Source: Streptomyces cadmiisoli
Lineage (GTDB): Bacteria; Actinomycetota; Actinomycetes; Streptomycetales; Streptomycetaceae
Assembly (NCBI RefSeq): GCF_003261055.1
Contig: NZ_CP030073.1
Coordinates: forward strand, 3,782,001 to 3,846,000
Length of the DNA stretch: 64,000 bases
Direction of reading: 5' to 3'
Below, piece after piece: positions 1-9,155 of this stretch. Made by a program: the position numbers and the translations under genes. The notes below the pieces were generated by a model. The model was not told the DNA's origin. It saw only the letters and a program-made list of their open reading frames with translations, and ran no database searches. Within the stretch, counting starts at the first letter, position 1; each line of letters opens with the position of its first letter.

Positions 1-10
1 TGGGACGACG

Positions 11-28
11 CAGGCAGATATCTGCCTG
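11..28. repeat. 18-bp perfect palindrome
   Basis: CAGGCAGAT followed directly by ATCTGCCTG: two 9-bp arms with no spacer. It lies about 240 bp upstream of the first gene, so it could be an operator for a gene to the left or the tail of a terminator. The rest of positions 29-269 holds no convincing gene; it is slightly less GC-rich than its surroundings, as expected of a promoter region. Confidence 0.5.
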
Positions 29-269
29 GGTAAACGTGGTGGATCGGAGAACAGTAAGAAACCAATACGACGCAGAGGTGAACCGCTCGGGACCGGCGGG
101 CAAATCGTGTTTCCGTCGAACGGAATTCCATCGAACGACGTTTAGGGTGGCGTGCGGCGTCAAAGAGCGTTGACGGAGGCCTCCTGGGGTTATGACTGAT
201 ACGGGCGCTTTGTACGGAACGGCGTCCGAAGAGATCTGCGGACGGACGAGGCAGCCGAGGTAGGAAAGC

Positions 270-1445
270 GTGACCGAGACGGTCGTCACCACAGCAAAGC
301 CCCAGCCCACCGCGCCCGCTCCGGGCGGACCGCGGCAGGCCCCGACGGGCCCGCCGCGGAGGAAAGCCTCCGGCGGCCGGCTGCGCGCCCTGGACGGGCT
401 GCGACTGCTGGCCGCGCTGATGGTGGCGCTCTACCACTACGGCGGCCGGGGCGGCGACGTCACCCACGCCTGGGGTTCGTCGCCGCAGATCCAGTTCCCC
501 ACCCTGCACTCGTGGTTCGCCTACGGCTGCCTCGGCGTGCAGATCTTCTTCGTGATCAGCGGCTTCGTGATCTGCATGAGCGGCTGGGGCCGGTCCCTGC
601 GCGACTACTTCGCCTCCCGGGTCGCACGGCTGATGCCCTCGTACTGGGTGGCCGTCGTCCTGGTGACGGCCGTGTTCGCGCTGCCGGGCGTGGCCTACGA
701 GGCGGTGTCGCCGAGCGACGCGCTGGTCAATCTGACCCTGCTTCAGCAGCCGCTGGGCGCGGACCGGGTGCTCGGCGTGTGCTGGACGCTGTGGGTGGAG
801 ATCCGGTTCTACGCGCTGTTCGCCCTGTGCGTCGTACTGCCGGGCGCGAACCGCCGACGGGTGGTGCTGCTGTGCGCCGTCTGGACGCTGCTCGCGGCCG
901 TCACCCGGGCGGCCGACCAGCCCTTCCTCGACCTGGTCGTGATGCCGGAGTACGCGCCGTTCTTCATCGGCGGCATGGGCATCTACCTGCTGTACCGCGA
1001 CCGCAGGGACGCCGTCGCGTGGGGCATCGTGCTGGTGAGCTGGCTGACCGGCCAGCACTACGCGGTGCAGAGCCTGTGGCACAGCGACGGCCCCGGCCAC
1101 TTCTCCTACCGCTCCGCCTCGGTCATCATCCTGATCGTCACGTTCGGCTTCGCGGCGGTGCTGGCGGTGGCGCTCGGCTGGCTGAGCCGGGCCGACTGGC
1201 CGTGGCTGACGGTGGCGGGCGCGCTGACGTACCCCTTCTACCTCGTCCACGAGCACCTGGGCTGGGCCGTGATCGAGGTGCTCCACCAGGACTTCGGCGT
1301 GCCCTCGTGGATGACGGTGGGCTGCACGCTCGCGGTGATGCTGACCCTGGCGTGGCTGTTCAACCGGTACGTCGAGGAGTGGGCCACACCGCTGCTGCGG
1401 CGGACACTGGCGGCGGCGGGGACGCGCCCCGCACCGAAGGGCTGA
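270..1445 (+). CDS. Membrane acyltransferase, acyltransferase 3 (OafA/YrhL) family
   Basis: A polytopic inner-membrane acyltransferase, 391 aa, of the family that O-acylates sugars, polysaccharides, antibiotics or peptidoglycan. After a Pro-rich cytosolic tail of about 35 residues comes the family hallmark RALDGLRLLAALMVALYHY, whose His-containing end is the usual catalytic site, then about ten hydrophobic segments. The motif FFVISGFVI is also typical. The GTG start is preceded by GAGGTAGGAAAG. It appears to be transcribed alone. The substrate cannot be told from sequence: the flanking methyltransferase does not belong to an obvious sugar cluster. Confidence 0.88.
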   Translation: MTETVVTTAKPQPTAPAPGGPRQAPTGPPRRKASGGRLRALDGLRLLAALMVALYHYGGRGGDVTHAWGSSPQIQFPTLHSWFAYGCLGVQIFFVISGFVICMSGWGRSLRDYFASRVARLMPSYWVAVVLVTAVFALPGVAYEAVSPSDALVNLTLLQQPLGADRVLGVCWTLWVEIRFYALFALCVVLPGANRRRVVLLCAVWTLLAAVTRAADQPFLDLVVMPEYAPFFIGGMGIYLLYRDRRDAVAWGIVLVSWLTGQHYAVQSLWHSDGPGHFSYRSASVIILIVTFGFAAVLAVALGWLSRADWPWLTVAGALTYPFYLVHEHLGWAVIEVLHQDFGVPSWMTVGCTLAVMLTLAWLFNRYVEEWATPLLRRTLAAAGTRPAPKG

Positions 1446-1717
1446 CGGGCCGGCACCGAAAGCGGCGGACGGGGCCGGGGCGGCGCCGTCGGCCCGGAGG
1501 CGGTCGGCGCGGGACCGGCGGCGTACGGGTGGGCCGGCCCGGGTGGCCGGGTGACCACCGGCGCCGGTTACTCGGCCGAGGAGCGAAGTCGACGTACTGT
1601 GCGCAGGGAATTGACCCGTTGTTCATCTGTCGACTGGTTTGGCCGGATTGTTCGCCCGGGCAGGCGCTGGGCAGTTCCTGACCGCACCATTCGCACGAGG
1701 AAGGGCGTTCTCCTTCC

Positions 1718-2659
1718 ATGACCACTACACACGACACGCCATTGCGGCCTCGCCGGCTCGACGACGTTCCGGGCTGGTTCCCCGTACTCGACCAGGTTCT
1801 CTTCGACTGGTTCCTGGACCGGCAGGACGCCGCGGAGGTCCGCGGCGACCTGCTGGAGGTCGGGGTCTACATGGGCAAGAGCGCCATCTTCCTCGGCCGC
1901 CGTCTGCACGAGGGCGACCGGTACACGGTGTGCGACCTCTTCGAGGGCGACGCCCCGGACGACGCCAACCGCGCCGAGTCCACGAAGTCGTACGGCGCCC
2001 TCACCCGCCGGGCCTTCGAGACGAACTACCTCTCCTTCCACACCGAACTGCCCCGCGTCGTCCAGGGGCCCAGCTCGCTGGTGCCCGCCGAGGTCGAGCC
2101 CGGCTCCTGCCGGTTCGTCCACATCGACGGCTCCCACCTCTACGAGCACGTGTACGACGACATCGGCGCCGCACGCGACGTCCTGCTGCCCGACGGCATC
2201 GTGGTCCTGGACGACTTCCGCTCCGAGCACACGCCCGGTGTCTCCGTCGCCGCGTGGGAGGCCGTGCTCAGCCGGGGTCTGCGTCCGATCTGTCTGAGCA
2301 CGCAGAAGCTGTACGGGACCTGGGGCGACCCCGAGCCCGTGCAGGACGAGCTGCTCACGGCGGTCCGCGACCGCGACGACTGCCGGCTCAGCGTGCAGCA
2401 TGCGGCCGGCCACCGGCTGGTCCGGCTGAAGTCCCAGGGCATGCGGGCCCCCGACTTCCCGCTGTCCCGTCACGCGGACGAGCCGGCGCCCGTCCCGGCG
2501 GCGGCCCGGACACCGGCGAAGGCGCCCGCGCCCCCGGCACCACGGCCGCCCCGGCCACGGCGCAGCCGCGCCCGCCGTCTCGCGGTGGACCTGCTGCCGC
2601 CCATCCTGACCCGCGCCATCGTCAACGCCCGCGGCAACGGTCGGCCGGAGGCACGCTGA
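1718..2659 (+). CDS. Class I SAM-dependent methyltransferase, TylF/MycF-like
   Basis: 313 aa. The N-terminal half carries a SAM-binding motif I-like segment, LLEVGVYMGKSAIFLG, then the TylF-type sequence YTVCDLFEGDAPDD and a metal/catalytic region FVHIDGSHLYEHVYDDI and GIVVLDDF, as in macrocin-type sugar O-methyltransferases. Positions after about residue 245 are Pro/Ala/Arg-rich and probably disordered, then end with a short basic helix. The ATG is preceded by an AAGG-type site around 1701. The family includes both antibiotic tailoring enzymes and cell-surface sugar methyltransferases; nothing nearby decides which. Confidence 0.82.
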   Translation: MTTTHDTPLRPRRLDDVPGWFPVLDQVLFDWFLDRQDAAEVRGDLLEVGVYMGKSAIFLGRRLHEGDRYTVCDLFEGDAPDDANRAESTKSYGALTRRAFETNYLSFHTELPRVVQGPSSLVPAEVEPGSCRFVHIDGSHLYEHVYDDIGAARDVLLPDGIVVLDDFRSEHTPGVSVAAWEAVLSRGLRPICLSTQKLYGTWGDPEPVQDELLTAVRDRDDCRLSVQHAAGHRLVRLKSQGMRAPDFPLSRHADEPAPVPAAARTPAKAPAPPAPRPPRPRRSRARRLAVDLLPPILTRAIVNARGNGRPEAR

Positions 2660-2740
2660 CGCGACCGGCGCACCACCGCCCGCGCCGCCGTACCTGCCGT
2701 ACCTGCCGTCACTGCCTCCGCCGCCGAGGCCGCCGGCGCT

Positions 2741-3385
2741 CTAGGAGCTCAGCGAGAGCTTCACCGCGAAGCCGAGGAAGAGCACGCCCGCCGCCGAGGT
2801 CGCGCCCGCCGACAGCCGCTTACGCCGGCGGAAGACGGTGGCGAGCCGGGTGCCGCTGAATATCAGCGCGCTGAGGTAGAGGACGCTGGCCAGCTGGGCG
2901 AAGGCGCCGAGCACGACGAAGGACAGGGCCGGGTGGGCGTACCCCGGATCCACGAACTGCACGAAGAAGGCGACGAAGAACAGGATCGCCTTGGGATTGA
3001 ACAGGCTGATGACCAGGGCCCGGCGGAAGGGCCGCTCGTCACCGGCGCCGGGCGCGGCGGGAGCCTCGACGGCCTCCCGCCGCGCCCGCCACATCGCCCA
3101 CGCCGCGCGCAGCATCCCGATCGCCAGCCAGGTCAGATAGCCGGCGCCCGCGTACTTCACGATCCCGAAGAGTACGGCGTTGCCCTGGAGCAGGGAGGCG
3201 ACGCCGGCCGCGGAGAGTGTCATCAGCACGGTGTCCCCGCACCAGACCCCGGCCGCGGCCGTGTACCCGGACCGCACTCCGCGCCTGGCCGCGACGGACA
3301 GGACGTACAGCGAGTTGGGGCCGGGGAGCAGGACGATCAGGGCGAGTCCCGCCAGGTAGGTGGGAAGGTCGATGACACCGAACAT
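2741..3385 (-). CDS. LysE/RhtB family amino-acid exporter (LeuE-like)
   Basis: About 214 aa from the ATG at 3385; an upstream in-frame start at 3415 would add ten residues, but homologues such as E. coli LeuE begin near MFGVIDLPTYL. Five to six transmembrane helices, with the family signature VLLPGPNSLYVLS near the N-terminus and SLFNPKAILFFVAFF in the middle. It exports neutral or basic amino acids or related small molecules by proton antiport. It lies downstream of the mutase gene with a 39-bp gap and may be co-transcribed. Confidence 0.9.
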   Translation of the reverse strand: MFGVIDLPTYLAGLALIVLLPGPNSLYVLSVAARRGVRSGYTAAAGVWCGDTVLMTLSAAGVASLLQGNAVLFGIVKYAGAGYLTWLAIGMLRAAWAMWRARREAVEAPAAPGAGDERPFRRALVISLFNPKAILFFVAFFVQFVDPGYAHPALSFVVLGAFAQLASVLYLSALIFSGTRLATVFRRRKRLSAGATSAAGVLFLGFAVKLSLSS

Positions 3386-3424
3386 GGACAGGAGTGTCGC
3401 ACGAAGGTACGACAACGCAGCCGG

Positions 3425-5005
3425 TCAGAACGTGTCGTTCGGTACATGGGTCCCCCAGGTGTGCCGCAGCGCGTCGCACACCTCACCGACCGTGGCCCGC
3501 GCCCGCAGTGCCTCCTTCATCGGGTACAGGACGTTGTCCTCGCCCTCCGCGGCCCGCTTCAGCGCCGTCAGGGCCGAGTCCACCGCCCGCCGGTCGCGCC
3601 TCGCGCGCAGCTCGGCGAGGCGTGCGCACTGCCGGGCCTCGATGGCCGGGTCGACGCGCAGCGGCTCGTACGGCTCCTCCTCGTCGACGCGGAAGCGGTT
3701 GACGCCGACCACGACCCGCTCGCCCGCCTCGGTCTCCCGCGCGATGCGGTAGGCGTTGCGTTCGATCTCGCCCTTCTGCACACCGCGCTCGATCGCGGCG
3801 ACCGCGCCGCCGAGGTCCTCGACCCGGGTCATCAGCGCGACCGCGGCGCCCTCGAGGTCGTCGGTCATCCGCTCCACCGCGTACGAGCCCGCGAACGGGT
3901 CGACCGTCGCCGTCAGGTCCGTCTCGTGGGCCAGGACCTGCTGGGTGCGCAGGGCCAGGCGGGCGCTCCGGTCCGTGGGGAGGGCGATCGCCTCGTCGAA
4001 GGCGTTGGTGTGCAGCGACTGCGTACCGCCGAGCACCGCGGCCATCGCCTGCACGGCGACGCGGACCAGGTTCAGCTCGGGCTGCTGCGCCGTCAGCTGC
4101 ACACCCGCGGTCTGGGTGTGGAAGCGCAGCGTCCAGGACCGGGGGTTCTTCGCCCCGAACTCCTCCCGCATCACGCGCGCCCAGATCCGGCGCGCGGCAC
4201 GGAACTTGGCGACCTCCTCCAGGATCGTCGTACGGGCGACGAAGAAGAAGGACAGCCGCGGGGCGAAGTCGTCCACGTCCATGCCCGCGGCGACCGCCGT
4301 GCGTACGTACTCGACACCGTCGGCCAGCGTGAAGGCGATCTCCTGCGCGGGTGAGGCGCCCGCCTCGGCCATGTGGTAGCCGGAGATCGAGATCGTGTTC
4401 CACTTCGGGATCTCGGCCCGGCAGTACCGGAAGATGTCGGCGGTCAGCCGCAGCGAGGGCCGGGGCGGGAAGATGTACGTCCCACGCGCGATGTACTCCT
4501 TCAGGACGTCGTTCTGGACCGTGCCCGTGAGCCGGTCGGCCCCGATCCCCTGTTCCTCCGCCACCAGCTGGTACATCAGCAGCAGCAGCGCAGCCGGTGC
4601 GTTGATCGTCATCGAGGTGGAGACCTCGCCCAGCGGGATCCCGCCGAACAGCACCCGCATGTCCTCGACGGAGTCGATCGCCACGCCGACCTTGCCGACC
4701 TCGCCGTGCGCGAGGGGAGCGTCGGAGTCGTGGCCCATCTGGGTGGGCAGGTCGAAGGCGACCGACAGTCCCGTGGTGCCGTGCGCGATCAGGTCCCGGT
4801 AGCGGGCGTTGGACTCCGCCGCCGTGCCGAACCCCGCGTACTGGCGCATCGTCCACGGGCGGCCGGTGTACATCGTCGGGTGGACACCGCGGGTGAACGG
4901 GTAGGCGCCGGGATCGCCCAGTATCCGGGCGGGGTCCCAGCCCGCCAGGGCGTCCGGCCCGTAGACCGGCTCGATGGGCAGTCCCGACTCGGACTCGCGC
5001 GCCAT
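3425..5005 (-). CDS. Acyl-CoA mutase large subunit (methylmalonyl-CoA mutase family) without B12 domain
   Basis: 526 aa from the ATG at 5005. It is the substrate-binding TIM-barrel half of a coenzyme-B12-dependent acyl-CoA mutase: [52 protein letters not shown] and [18 protein letters not shown] are all recognisable. The sequence stops at the length of IcmA-type subunits; there is no cobalamin domain (no DxHxxG), so it needs a small B12-binding partner from elsewhere. Y56 and R174 sit 118 residues apart, as do Tyr89/Arg207 of methylmalonyl-CoA mutase, whereas isobutyryl-CoA mutases carry Phe and Gln. That favours a carboxylated acyl-CoA substrate; the exact substrate is open. Confidence 0.88.
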   Translation of the reverse strand: MARESESGLPIEPVYGPDALAGWDPARILGDPGAYPFTRGVHPTMYTGRPWTMRQYAGFGTAAESNARYRDLIAHGTTGLSVAFDLPTQMGHDSDAPLAHGEVGKVGVAIDSVEDMRVLFGGIPLGEVSTSMTINAPAALLLLMYQLVAEEQGIGADRLTGTVQNDVLKEYIARGTYIFPPRPSLRLTADIFRYCRAEIPKWNTISISGYHMAEAGASPAQEIAFTLADGVEYVRTAVAAGMDVDDFAPRLSFFFVARTTILEEVAKFRAARRIWARVMREEFGAKNPRSWTLRFHTQTAGVQLTAQQPELNLVRVAVQAMAAVLGGTQSLHTNAFDEAIALPTDRSARLALRTQQVLAHETDLTATVDPFAGSYAVERMTDDLEGAAVALMTRVEDLGGAVAAIERGVQKGEIERNAYRIARETEAGERVVVGVNRFRVDEEEPYEPLRVDPAIEARQCARLAELRARRDRRAVDSALTALKRAAEGEDNVLYPMKEALRARATVGEVCDALRHTWGTHVPNDTF

Positions 5006-5146
5006 GGTGTGCCTCCCGCGCAGCGCTGGACTCACTCCTCGTCCACAACGATGCCGCGCCGTTCGCAACCCGTCATACCGGGGGAGCATCTCAGGTGACG
5101 TCAGCGCCCTTCCGTGGGGCGGCGGTGGGGACGACGGGGGGCTGTC

Positions 5147-6016
5147 GTGGGTACGACGGGCAGGGGCAGGACGATCGCCGCGCTGGTCGCGCTGGCCGCG
5201 GTGTGCGGCTGCACGGCCCAGGCGGTGGACGCGGACGGCGGGCGGCGCGGGCCGGTCCACCTGGACATCACCACCACGGGGCCGCCGCCCACGGCGCCCG
5301 GCGCGTCCGCCGCGCCCGGCCGGCCCGCGGACCGCGGTACGCCCGCCGCACCGTCCTCGCCGCCGCCTCCGCCCCCCGAGCCGCCCCGCGTCCTGTGGGC
5401 ACCGGGGGACACGGGCCGGGACGTGCGCGAGCTCCAGTCCCGGCTGCGTCAGGTGGCCTGGCTGTTCGACGGTCCCACCGGGACCTACGACGATCTGACC
5501 GAGCGGGCCGTCGAGGGCTTCCAGCGCAAGCGCGGGCTGCCCGCCACGGGTGAGACCGACACGGTCACCTGGCGCCGGCTGCTGGACATGACCCGCGAGC
5601 CGGGCCGCTGGGACCTCTATCTCATGGGCGGTCAGCCCGCGGACGCCCCGGACCCGCGCTGCCTGACCGGCCGGGCGCTGTGCGTCAGCAAGTCGAGCCG
5701 CACCCTGCGCTGGATGATCGACGGGCGGACGGTCACGACGGTGCCGGTGCGCTTCGGGTCGTCGTACACCCCGACCCGCGAGGGCGAGTTCCGGGTCTAC
5801 TGGAAGTCCCGCCACCACCACTCCACGCTCTACGACTCGCCCATGCCGTACGCCATGTTCTTCAGCGGCGGGCAGGCGGTGCACTACTCGTCCGACTTCG
5901 CCGCCCGCGGCTACGCCGGCGCCTCGCACGGATGCGTCAACGTGCGGGACGAGGCGGCGATCGCGGACCTGTTCGCCCAGGTGCGCACCGGCGACAAGGT
6001 CGTCGTGCACTGGTGA
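5147..6016 (+). CDS. Lipoprotein L,D-transpeptidase with peptidoglycan-binding domain
   Basis: 289 aa from the GTG at 5147, chosen because a G-run (5136-5141) precedes it; a GTG at 5114 is possible. A short signal ends in a lipobox-like AAVCGC (Cys22), then a Pro-rich linker, a PG_binding_1 domain ([18 protein letters not shown] ... [15 protein letters not shown]) and a YkuD domain ending in [10 protein letters not shown], with the catalytic Cys at about 263 and His at 261. It forms 3-3 (L,D) cross-links in peptidoglycan, or attaches proteins to it, outside the membrane. A perfect hairpin follows the gene. Confidence 0.9.
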   Translation: MGTTGRGRTIAALVALAAVCGCTAQAVDADGGRRGPVHLDITTTGPPPTAPGASAAPGRPADRGTPAAPSSPPPPPPEPPRVLWAPGDTGRDVRELQSRLRQVAWLFDGPTGTYDDLTERAVEGFQRKRGLPATGETDTVTWRRLLDMTREPGRWDLYLMGGQPADAPDPRCLTGRALCVSKSSRTLRWMIDGRTVTTVPVRFGSSYTPTREGEFRVYWKSRHHHSTLYDSPMPYAMFFSGGQAVHYSSDFAARGYAGASHGCVNVRDEAAIADLFAQVRTGDKVVVHW

Positions 6017-6046
6017 GACCGGAGCCGCGGCACTGAAGGGGATTCG

Positions 6047-6085
6047 GGCGCGGGCGGGACCGGGGGAACGTGTCCCGCCCGCGCC
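6047..6085 (+). terminator. Hairpin terminator after the L,D-transpeptidase gene
   Basis: Perfect 14-bp stem: GGCGCGGGCGGGAC at 6047-6060 pairs with GTCCCGCCCGCGCC at 6072-6085, with an 11-nt loop. There is no U-run, which is common in Streptomyces. It lies between convergent genes and may also serve the gene ending at 6230. Confidence 0.75.
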
Positions 6086-6229
6086 GAGGTGCACGAGCCG
6101 TGAGTACGGGGGGAACCCCGGCTCGGTGCGACGGCCGATGACCAGTCGGCTCAATCAGTACTGCGCCATCGCGGCCGAAAATGTCACAGCTCTCGCCATG
6201 GGTGGTTCAACGCGATACGGAATCCCAGG

Positions 6230-7321
6230 TCAGAGGGTCGCGTACGACGGTTCCGGGGACGGCCGCGGTGCGGTGACGGGCCGGTCGGGCGCGGCGTCCG
6301 GCGGCCCGGACGAGACCAGATCCCGGTCCCAGCCGCCGTCCCCGCCGGCGCCGTCACCAGGGGGTATGTGGTCGTCCCCGTCGTCGCCCCGGCCGTCGCC
6401 GTCGCCCGAGTCCTCGCCGTGGTCGCCGCTGTGATCGCGGCCCTGGTCGCCGTCGCCTCGGTCGTCGTCGTGATCGCCGCGGTCGCCGGGATCGCCGTGC
6501 TGGCCGTCACGCCCGGGACCCTTGTCGTCCCAGTTCCCGAAGCCGCCGGGGCCCTTCAGGACGCCCTCGCAGTACCGCTCCACACGCGACCAGCCGCCCG
6601 CCAGCTTCTCCAGGGTCCGCCGGCGGCCGGGGTCCGGATCCGTACCACGGCGCACGTCGCGGCAGGCCGAGACGACGGCCTCCCACCACTTGCCGTACCG
6701 GTCCCGCCGCGTGCGGTCGCGGTCCTCGGCCCTGCCCTCGTGGCCCGGTCCGGGCTTGCCGGCCGGGGGACCGCTCGGGGCGTCGTCGCGTTCGGTCGCG
6801 CCGGGACGGCGGTCCGGGGCCGGCGAGGACGGTACGCGCGGGCGGCCGGGATCGGGCGGCGCGGGGGCGGAGACCGAGGCGGCCGGGCCGGGATCGTCGT
6901 CGAAGGGGGTCGGCAGGGCTCCGGTTCCGGTGGCGACGGCCACCCCGCCGATCATCCCGACGGCCAGCGCGGCGGCCAGCCCGAGCCGCACCGGGCGGGC
7001 CCAGCGCGGCCGGCGGACGGCGGACGAACGGCCGCGGACACGACCGCCGATCCGCACGAGACCGGCGTCGGAGGACGCGCCGTGCCCCGGCAGGGCGAGG
7101 TCCTCGCGCTCCGCCCGCGCCTTGCGGAAAGCGGCCAGCGCGGCGGCCTCCCCGGGCAGTTCGTCGCCGGTCGGCGCGGGTTTCACGGAGAGTGCGTCCA
7201 GGGTTTCGGCGAGCCGCGCGGCCCGCTCCCCGGCGGCGGCGTCGACAGCGTCCAGTGGCTCTCCGCGCAGCAAACGCTCCGCCGTTTCGCGGTCCAGCCA
7301 CCCGTACTGCTCGTCGGCCAT
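6230..7321 (-). CDS. Single-pass membrane protein coupled to ECF sigma factor (putative regulator)
   Basis: 363 aa. The ATG at 7321 shares one base with the stop of the sigma-factor gene (TGATG), implying translational coupling. The cytosolic N-terminus begins ADEQYGWLDRETAERLL, there is one membrane helix near VRLGLAAALAVGMIGGVAV, a Pro-rich linker, then an outside domain with two Cys (SACRDVRR ... RVERYCEGVL). The C-terminus is a long Asp/Gly/His-rich tail that could bind metal. The position suggests an anti-sigma factor, but no zinc-binding HxxxCxxC motif is present. It is paralogous to the product of 8331-9155. Confidence 0.8.
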   Translation of the reverse strand: MADEQYGWLDRETAERLLRGEPLDAVDAAAGERAARLAETLDALSVKPAPTGDELPGEAAALAAFRKARAEREDLALPGHGASSDAGLVRIGGRVRGRSSAVRRPRWARPVRLGLAAALAVGMIGGVAVATGTGALPTPFDDDPGPAASVSAPAPPDPGRPRVPSSPAPDRRPGATERDDAPSGPPAGKPGPGHEGRAEDRDRTRRDRYGKWWEAVVSACRDVRRGTDPDPGRRRTLEKLAGGWSRVERYCEGVLKGPGGFGNWDDKGPGRDGQHGDPGDRGDHDDDRGDGDQGRDHSGDHGEDSGDGDGRGDDGDDHIPPGDGAGGDGGWDRDLVSSGPPDAAPDRPVTAPRPSPEPSYATL

Positions 7322-7992
7322 CACATGTCCTTCTGCGTCCGCGCGCGCACAGGCGTCACACTCGCGGACGTCACCGCGCGACCGCGCGGTTCTCGCTGAG
7401 GCGGCAGGGCGTCGAGGGCCCCGGCCGATTCCGGATCGGCTCCGGCCTCGCCGAGAAGCTCGGCGAGTCGCTTCAGACCGCGGTGCGCCGCGGTGCGCAC
7501 GGCGCCGGCGCGCTTGCCGAGCGTCTCGGCCGCGGTCTTCGCGTCGAGGCCCACGACCACCCTGAGGACGACGGCCTCGGCCTGGTCCTGCGGCAGCCGG
7601 GAGATGAGGGAGAGGGTGCGGTCCGTGGCCAGGGCCTCGATCGCCTCGCCCGCGGTGTCCGACTCGGCGGCCCGGCCCGTCAGTTCGGTCTCGTCGCCGC
7701 CTATCGCGGGACGGCGGCCCCGCATGCGGATGTGGTCGAGGGCGCGGTTGCGGGCTATCCGTGCGGCCCACCCCCGGAACCGGTCCGCGTCACCGGTGAA
7801 CCGCTCCAGGTCCCGGGCTATCTGCAACCAGGCCTCGGACGCCACGTCCTCGGCGTCGGGGTCGCCGACGAGCGTCCGTACGTACCCGAGCAGCCGTGGA
7901 TGCACCGTGCGGTACACAGTCCGGAACGCGGTTTCGCTTCCGTCCTGCGCCGCAAGCACCGCGGCCGTCAGCTCCGCGTCGTCCCCCAGCAC
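7321..7992 (-). CDS. ECF-family RNA polymerase sigma factor
   Basis: 223 aa from the GTG at 7992. Region 2 includes DAEDVASEAWLQIARDLERF and FRGWAARIARNRALDHIR; region 4 is LPQDQAEAVVLRVVVGLDAKTAAETLGKRAGAVRTAAHRGLKRL. It has an extra tail of about 45 residues after region 4. It would direct RNA polymerase to a small regulon, probably including its own promoter. The downstream membrane protein gene overlaps its stop codon. Its closest relative in the window is the sigma factor at 9152-9838. Confidence 0.93.
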   Translation of the reverse strand: MLGDDAELTAAVLAAQDGSETAFRTVYRTVHPRLLGYVRTLVGDPDAEDVASEAWLQIARDLERFTGDADRFRGWAARIARNRALDHIRMRGRRPAIGGDETELTGRAAESDTAGEAIEALATDRTLSLISRLPQDQAEAVVLRVVVGLDAKTAAETLGKRAGAVRTAAHRGLKRLAELLGEAGADPESAGALDALPPQREPRGRAVTSASVTPVRARTQKDM

Positions 7993-8330
7993 CCGCGCGC
8001 CCCTCTTTGCGCCTGAGCCGGTGCCGCTCTCGCGGACCGGAATTCGCCGTTGTGGTCGTCAGTCAGTGGTTGCGACTCCGAGGCCCGCAGTGGTCACGGT
8101 GGTCTTCCTGCCTCCGCGGTCCGGCGCGAAAGGCACGTTACGTCCTGAAACCGCTCCCCGTCCATGTCCGTAGAGGATGCAACTAACTCGTGACACGCAC
8201 GGGTGTGACAGAAAACGCACTCATGGCGCTGTAGTGAGTACGGGCCGCCGCGCGGCCCGTGCCGCGCGACGGCCGGGGCCTCTCCTGTGGGGGGTGGCGG
8301 CCCCGGCCGTTGCCTTGGCACTGAAGCCGC
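7993..8330. other. Intergenic region upstream of the first ECF sigma gene
   Basis: 338 bp with no supportable gene. It must hold the promoter of the 7321-7992 sigma gene and the 3' untranslated region of the 8331-9155 gene. GTGACA occurs twice as a direct repeat with 9 bp between copies (around 8190-8210), within a stretch that is less GC-rich than its surroundings. That is the best candidate for a promoter or operator, but I cannot assign -35 and -10 boxes. Confidence 0.4.
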
Positions 8331-9155
8331 TTACTGGCCCCGGCCCTTGGCTCGACCGGGCGCGCCCTCGCCGTGGCCGCCGGATTCGCCCCGGCCGCTC
8401 GGCTTCCCGGAACTGCGCGCTTCACCCTTCGCCGGCGCCTTCGCCAACACCTCGGCGCAGTACGCCTGCACGTGCGGCGCACCGCCCGCCGACTCGATCA
8501 GCCGCTGCCAGGCCGTCGCCTCCAGCGCCCGCCCGCGGCCCGCCACCCGCTCGTAGGCGCGGCAGTGCGCCTCGGTGTCCTCGGCCGGGTCCGGACGGTC
8601 CCGGGTCCCGTCGCCGGCGCGGGAGGGAGCGGGAGCGGGGGACGCCGGAGCACTCGGCGCGGGTCGATGCGACGGCCTGTCAGAAGAACGGTCGGGCGCG
8701 GCGGGTGAACCCGGCGAACCGATCGCCGCGAACCCGACTCCGCCCAGCGTGAGGCTCGCCATCAGGACGGACAGCGTGGTCCGCGCCGACCAGGACGCCG
8801 GTCGCCACCGGGGACGCCAGTCGTCCCGGCGCCAGTCGTCCCGGCGCCAGTCGTCCCGGCGCCGGGTGCGCGCGCCGTGCGCCCCCGCGTCCCGGGCGGC
8901 CCGGAACGCGGCCACGGCGCGCTGCTGGGCCCGCGAGTCCACCTCGCCGTCCCGCAGCGCGGCACCGAGCAGCGCCGCCACTCCGTCGTCCCCGGGGCCG
9001 GGCGCGGCGCCGTGCGGGTGCGTGCGCCGACGGCCCGTTGCACCGCCCTCGTCTCGCCCTTCGCCCATGTCCGATTCCGTTCCTGTACGAGCCGCCCCGT
9101 CCGTCCGGTGGATGGGCTCCGACCGCCGATCGGCCCGGCCGCCGCCGTCGTTCAC
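8331..9155 (-). CDS. Single-pass membrane protein coupled to second ECF sigma factor
   Basis: 274 aa from a GTG at 9155 that overlaps the sigma-factor stop by four bases (GTGA). A long hydrophilic N-terminus carries three tandem RRDDW repeats encoded by a 15-bp DNA repeat, then one membrane helix (TLSVLMASLTLGGVGFAAIG), a Pro/Ser-rich linker, and an outer domain with EAHCRAYERVAGRGRALE and VQAYCAEVL. The two Cys and the surrounding pattern match the C-terminal domain of the 6230-7321 product, so the two modules arose by duplication. It is probably the signalling partner of the sigma factor; no known anti-sigma domain is visible. Confidence 0.78.
   Translation of the reverse strand: MNDGGGRADRRSEPIHRTDGAARTGTESDMGEGRDEGGATGRRRTHPHGAAPGPGDDGVAALLGAALRDGEVDSRAQQRAVAAFRAARDAGAHGARTRRRDDWRRDDWRRDDWRPRWRPASWSARTTLSVLMASLTLGGVGFAAIGSPGSPAAPDRSSDRPSHRPAPSAPASPAPAPSRAGDGTRDRPDPAEDTEAHCRAYERVAGRGRALEATAWQRLIESAGGAPHVQAYCAEVLAKAPAKGEARSSGKPSGRGESGGHGEGAPGRAKGRGQ
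8815..8859 (-). repeat. Three tandem 15-bp repeats inside a coding region
   Basis: The unit CGCCAGTCGTCCCGG occurs three times without interruption (8815, 8830, 8845). On the coding strand it gives the repeated peptide RRDDW. The frame-preserving 15-bp length makes expansion or contraction harmless to the reading frame. Confidence 0.85.

Noticed and set aside
3425-6154. A 909-residue mutase with a long N-terminal extension
   Set aside because: The first 380 codons run antisense through the L,D-transpeptidase gene; the mutase family begins at the ATG at 5005.
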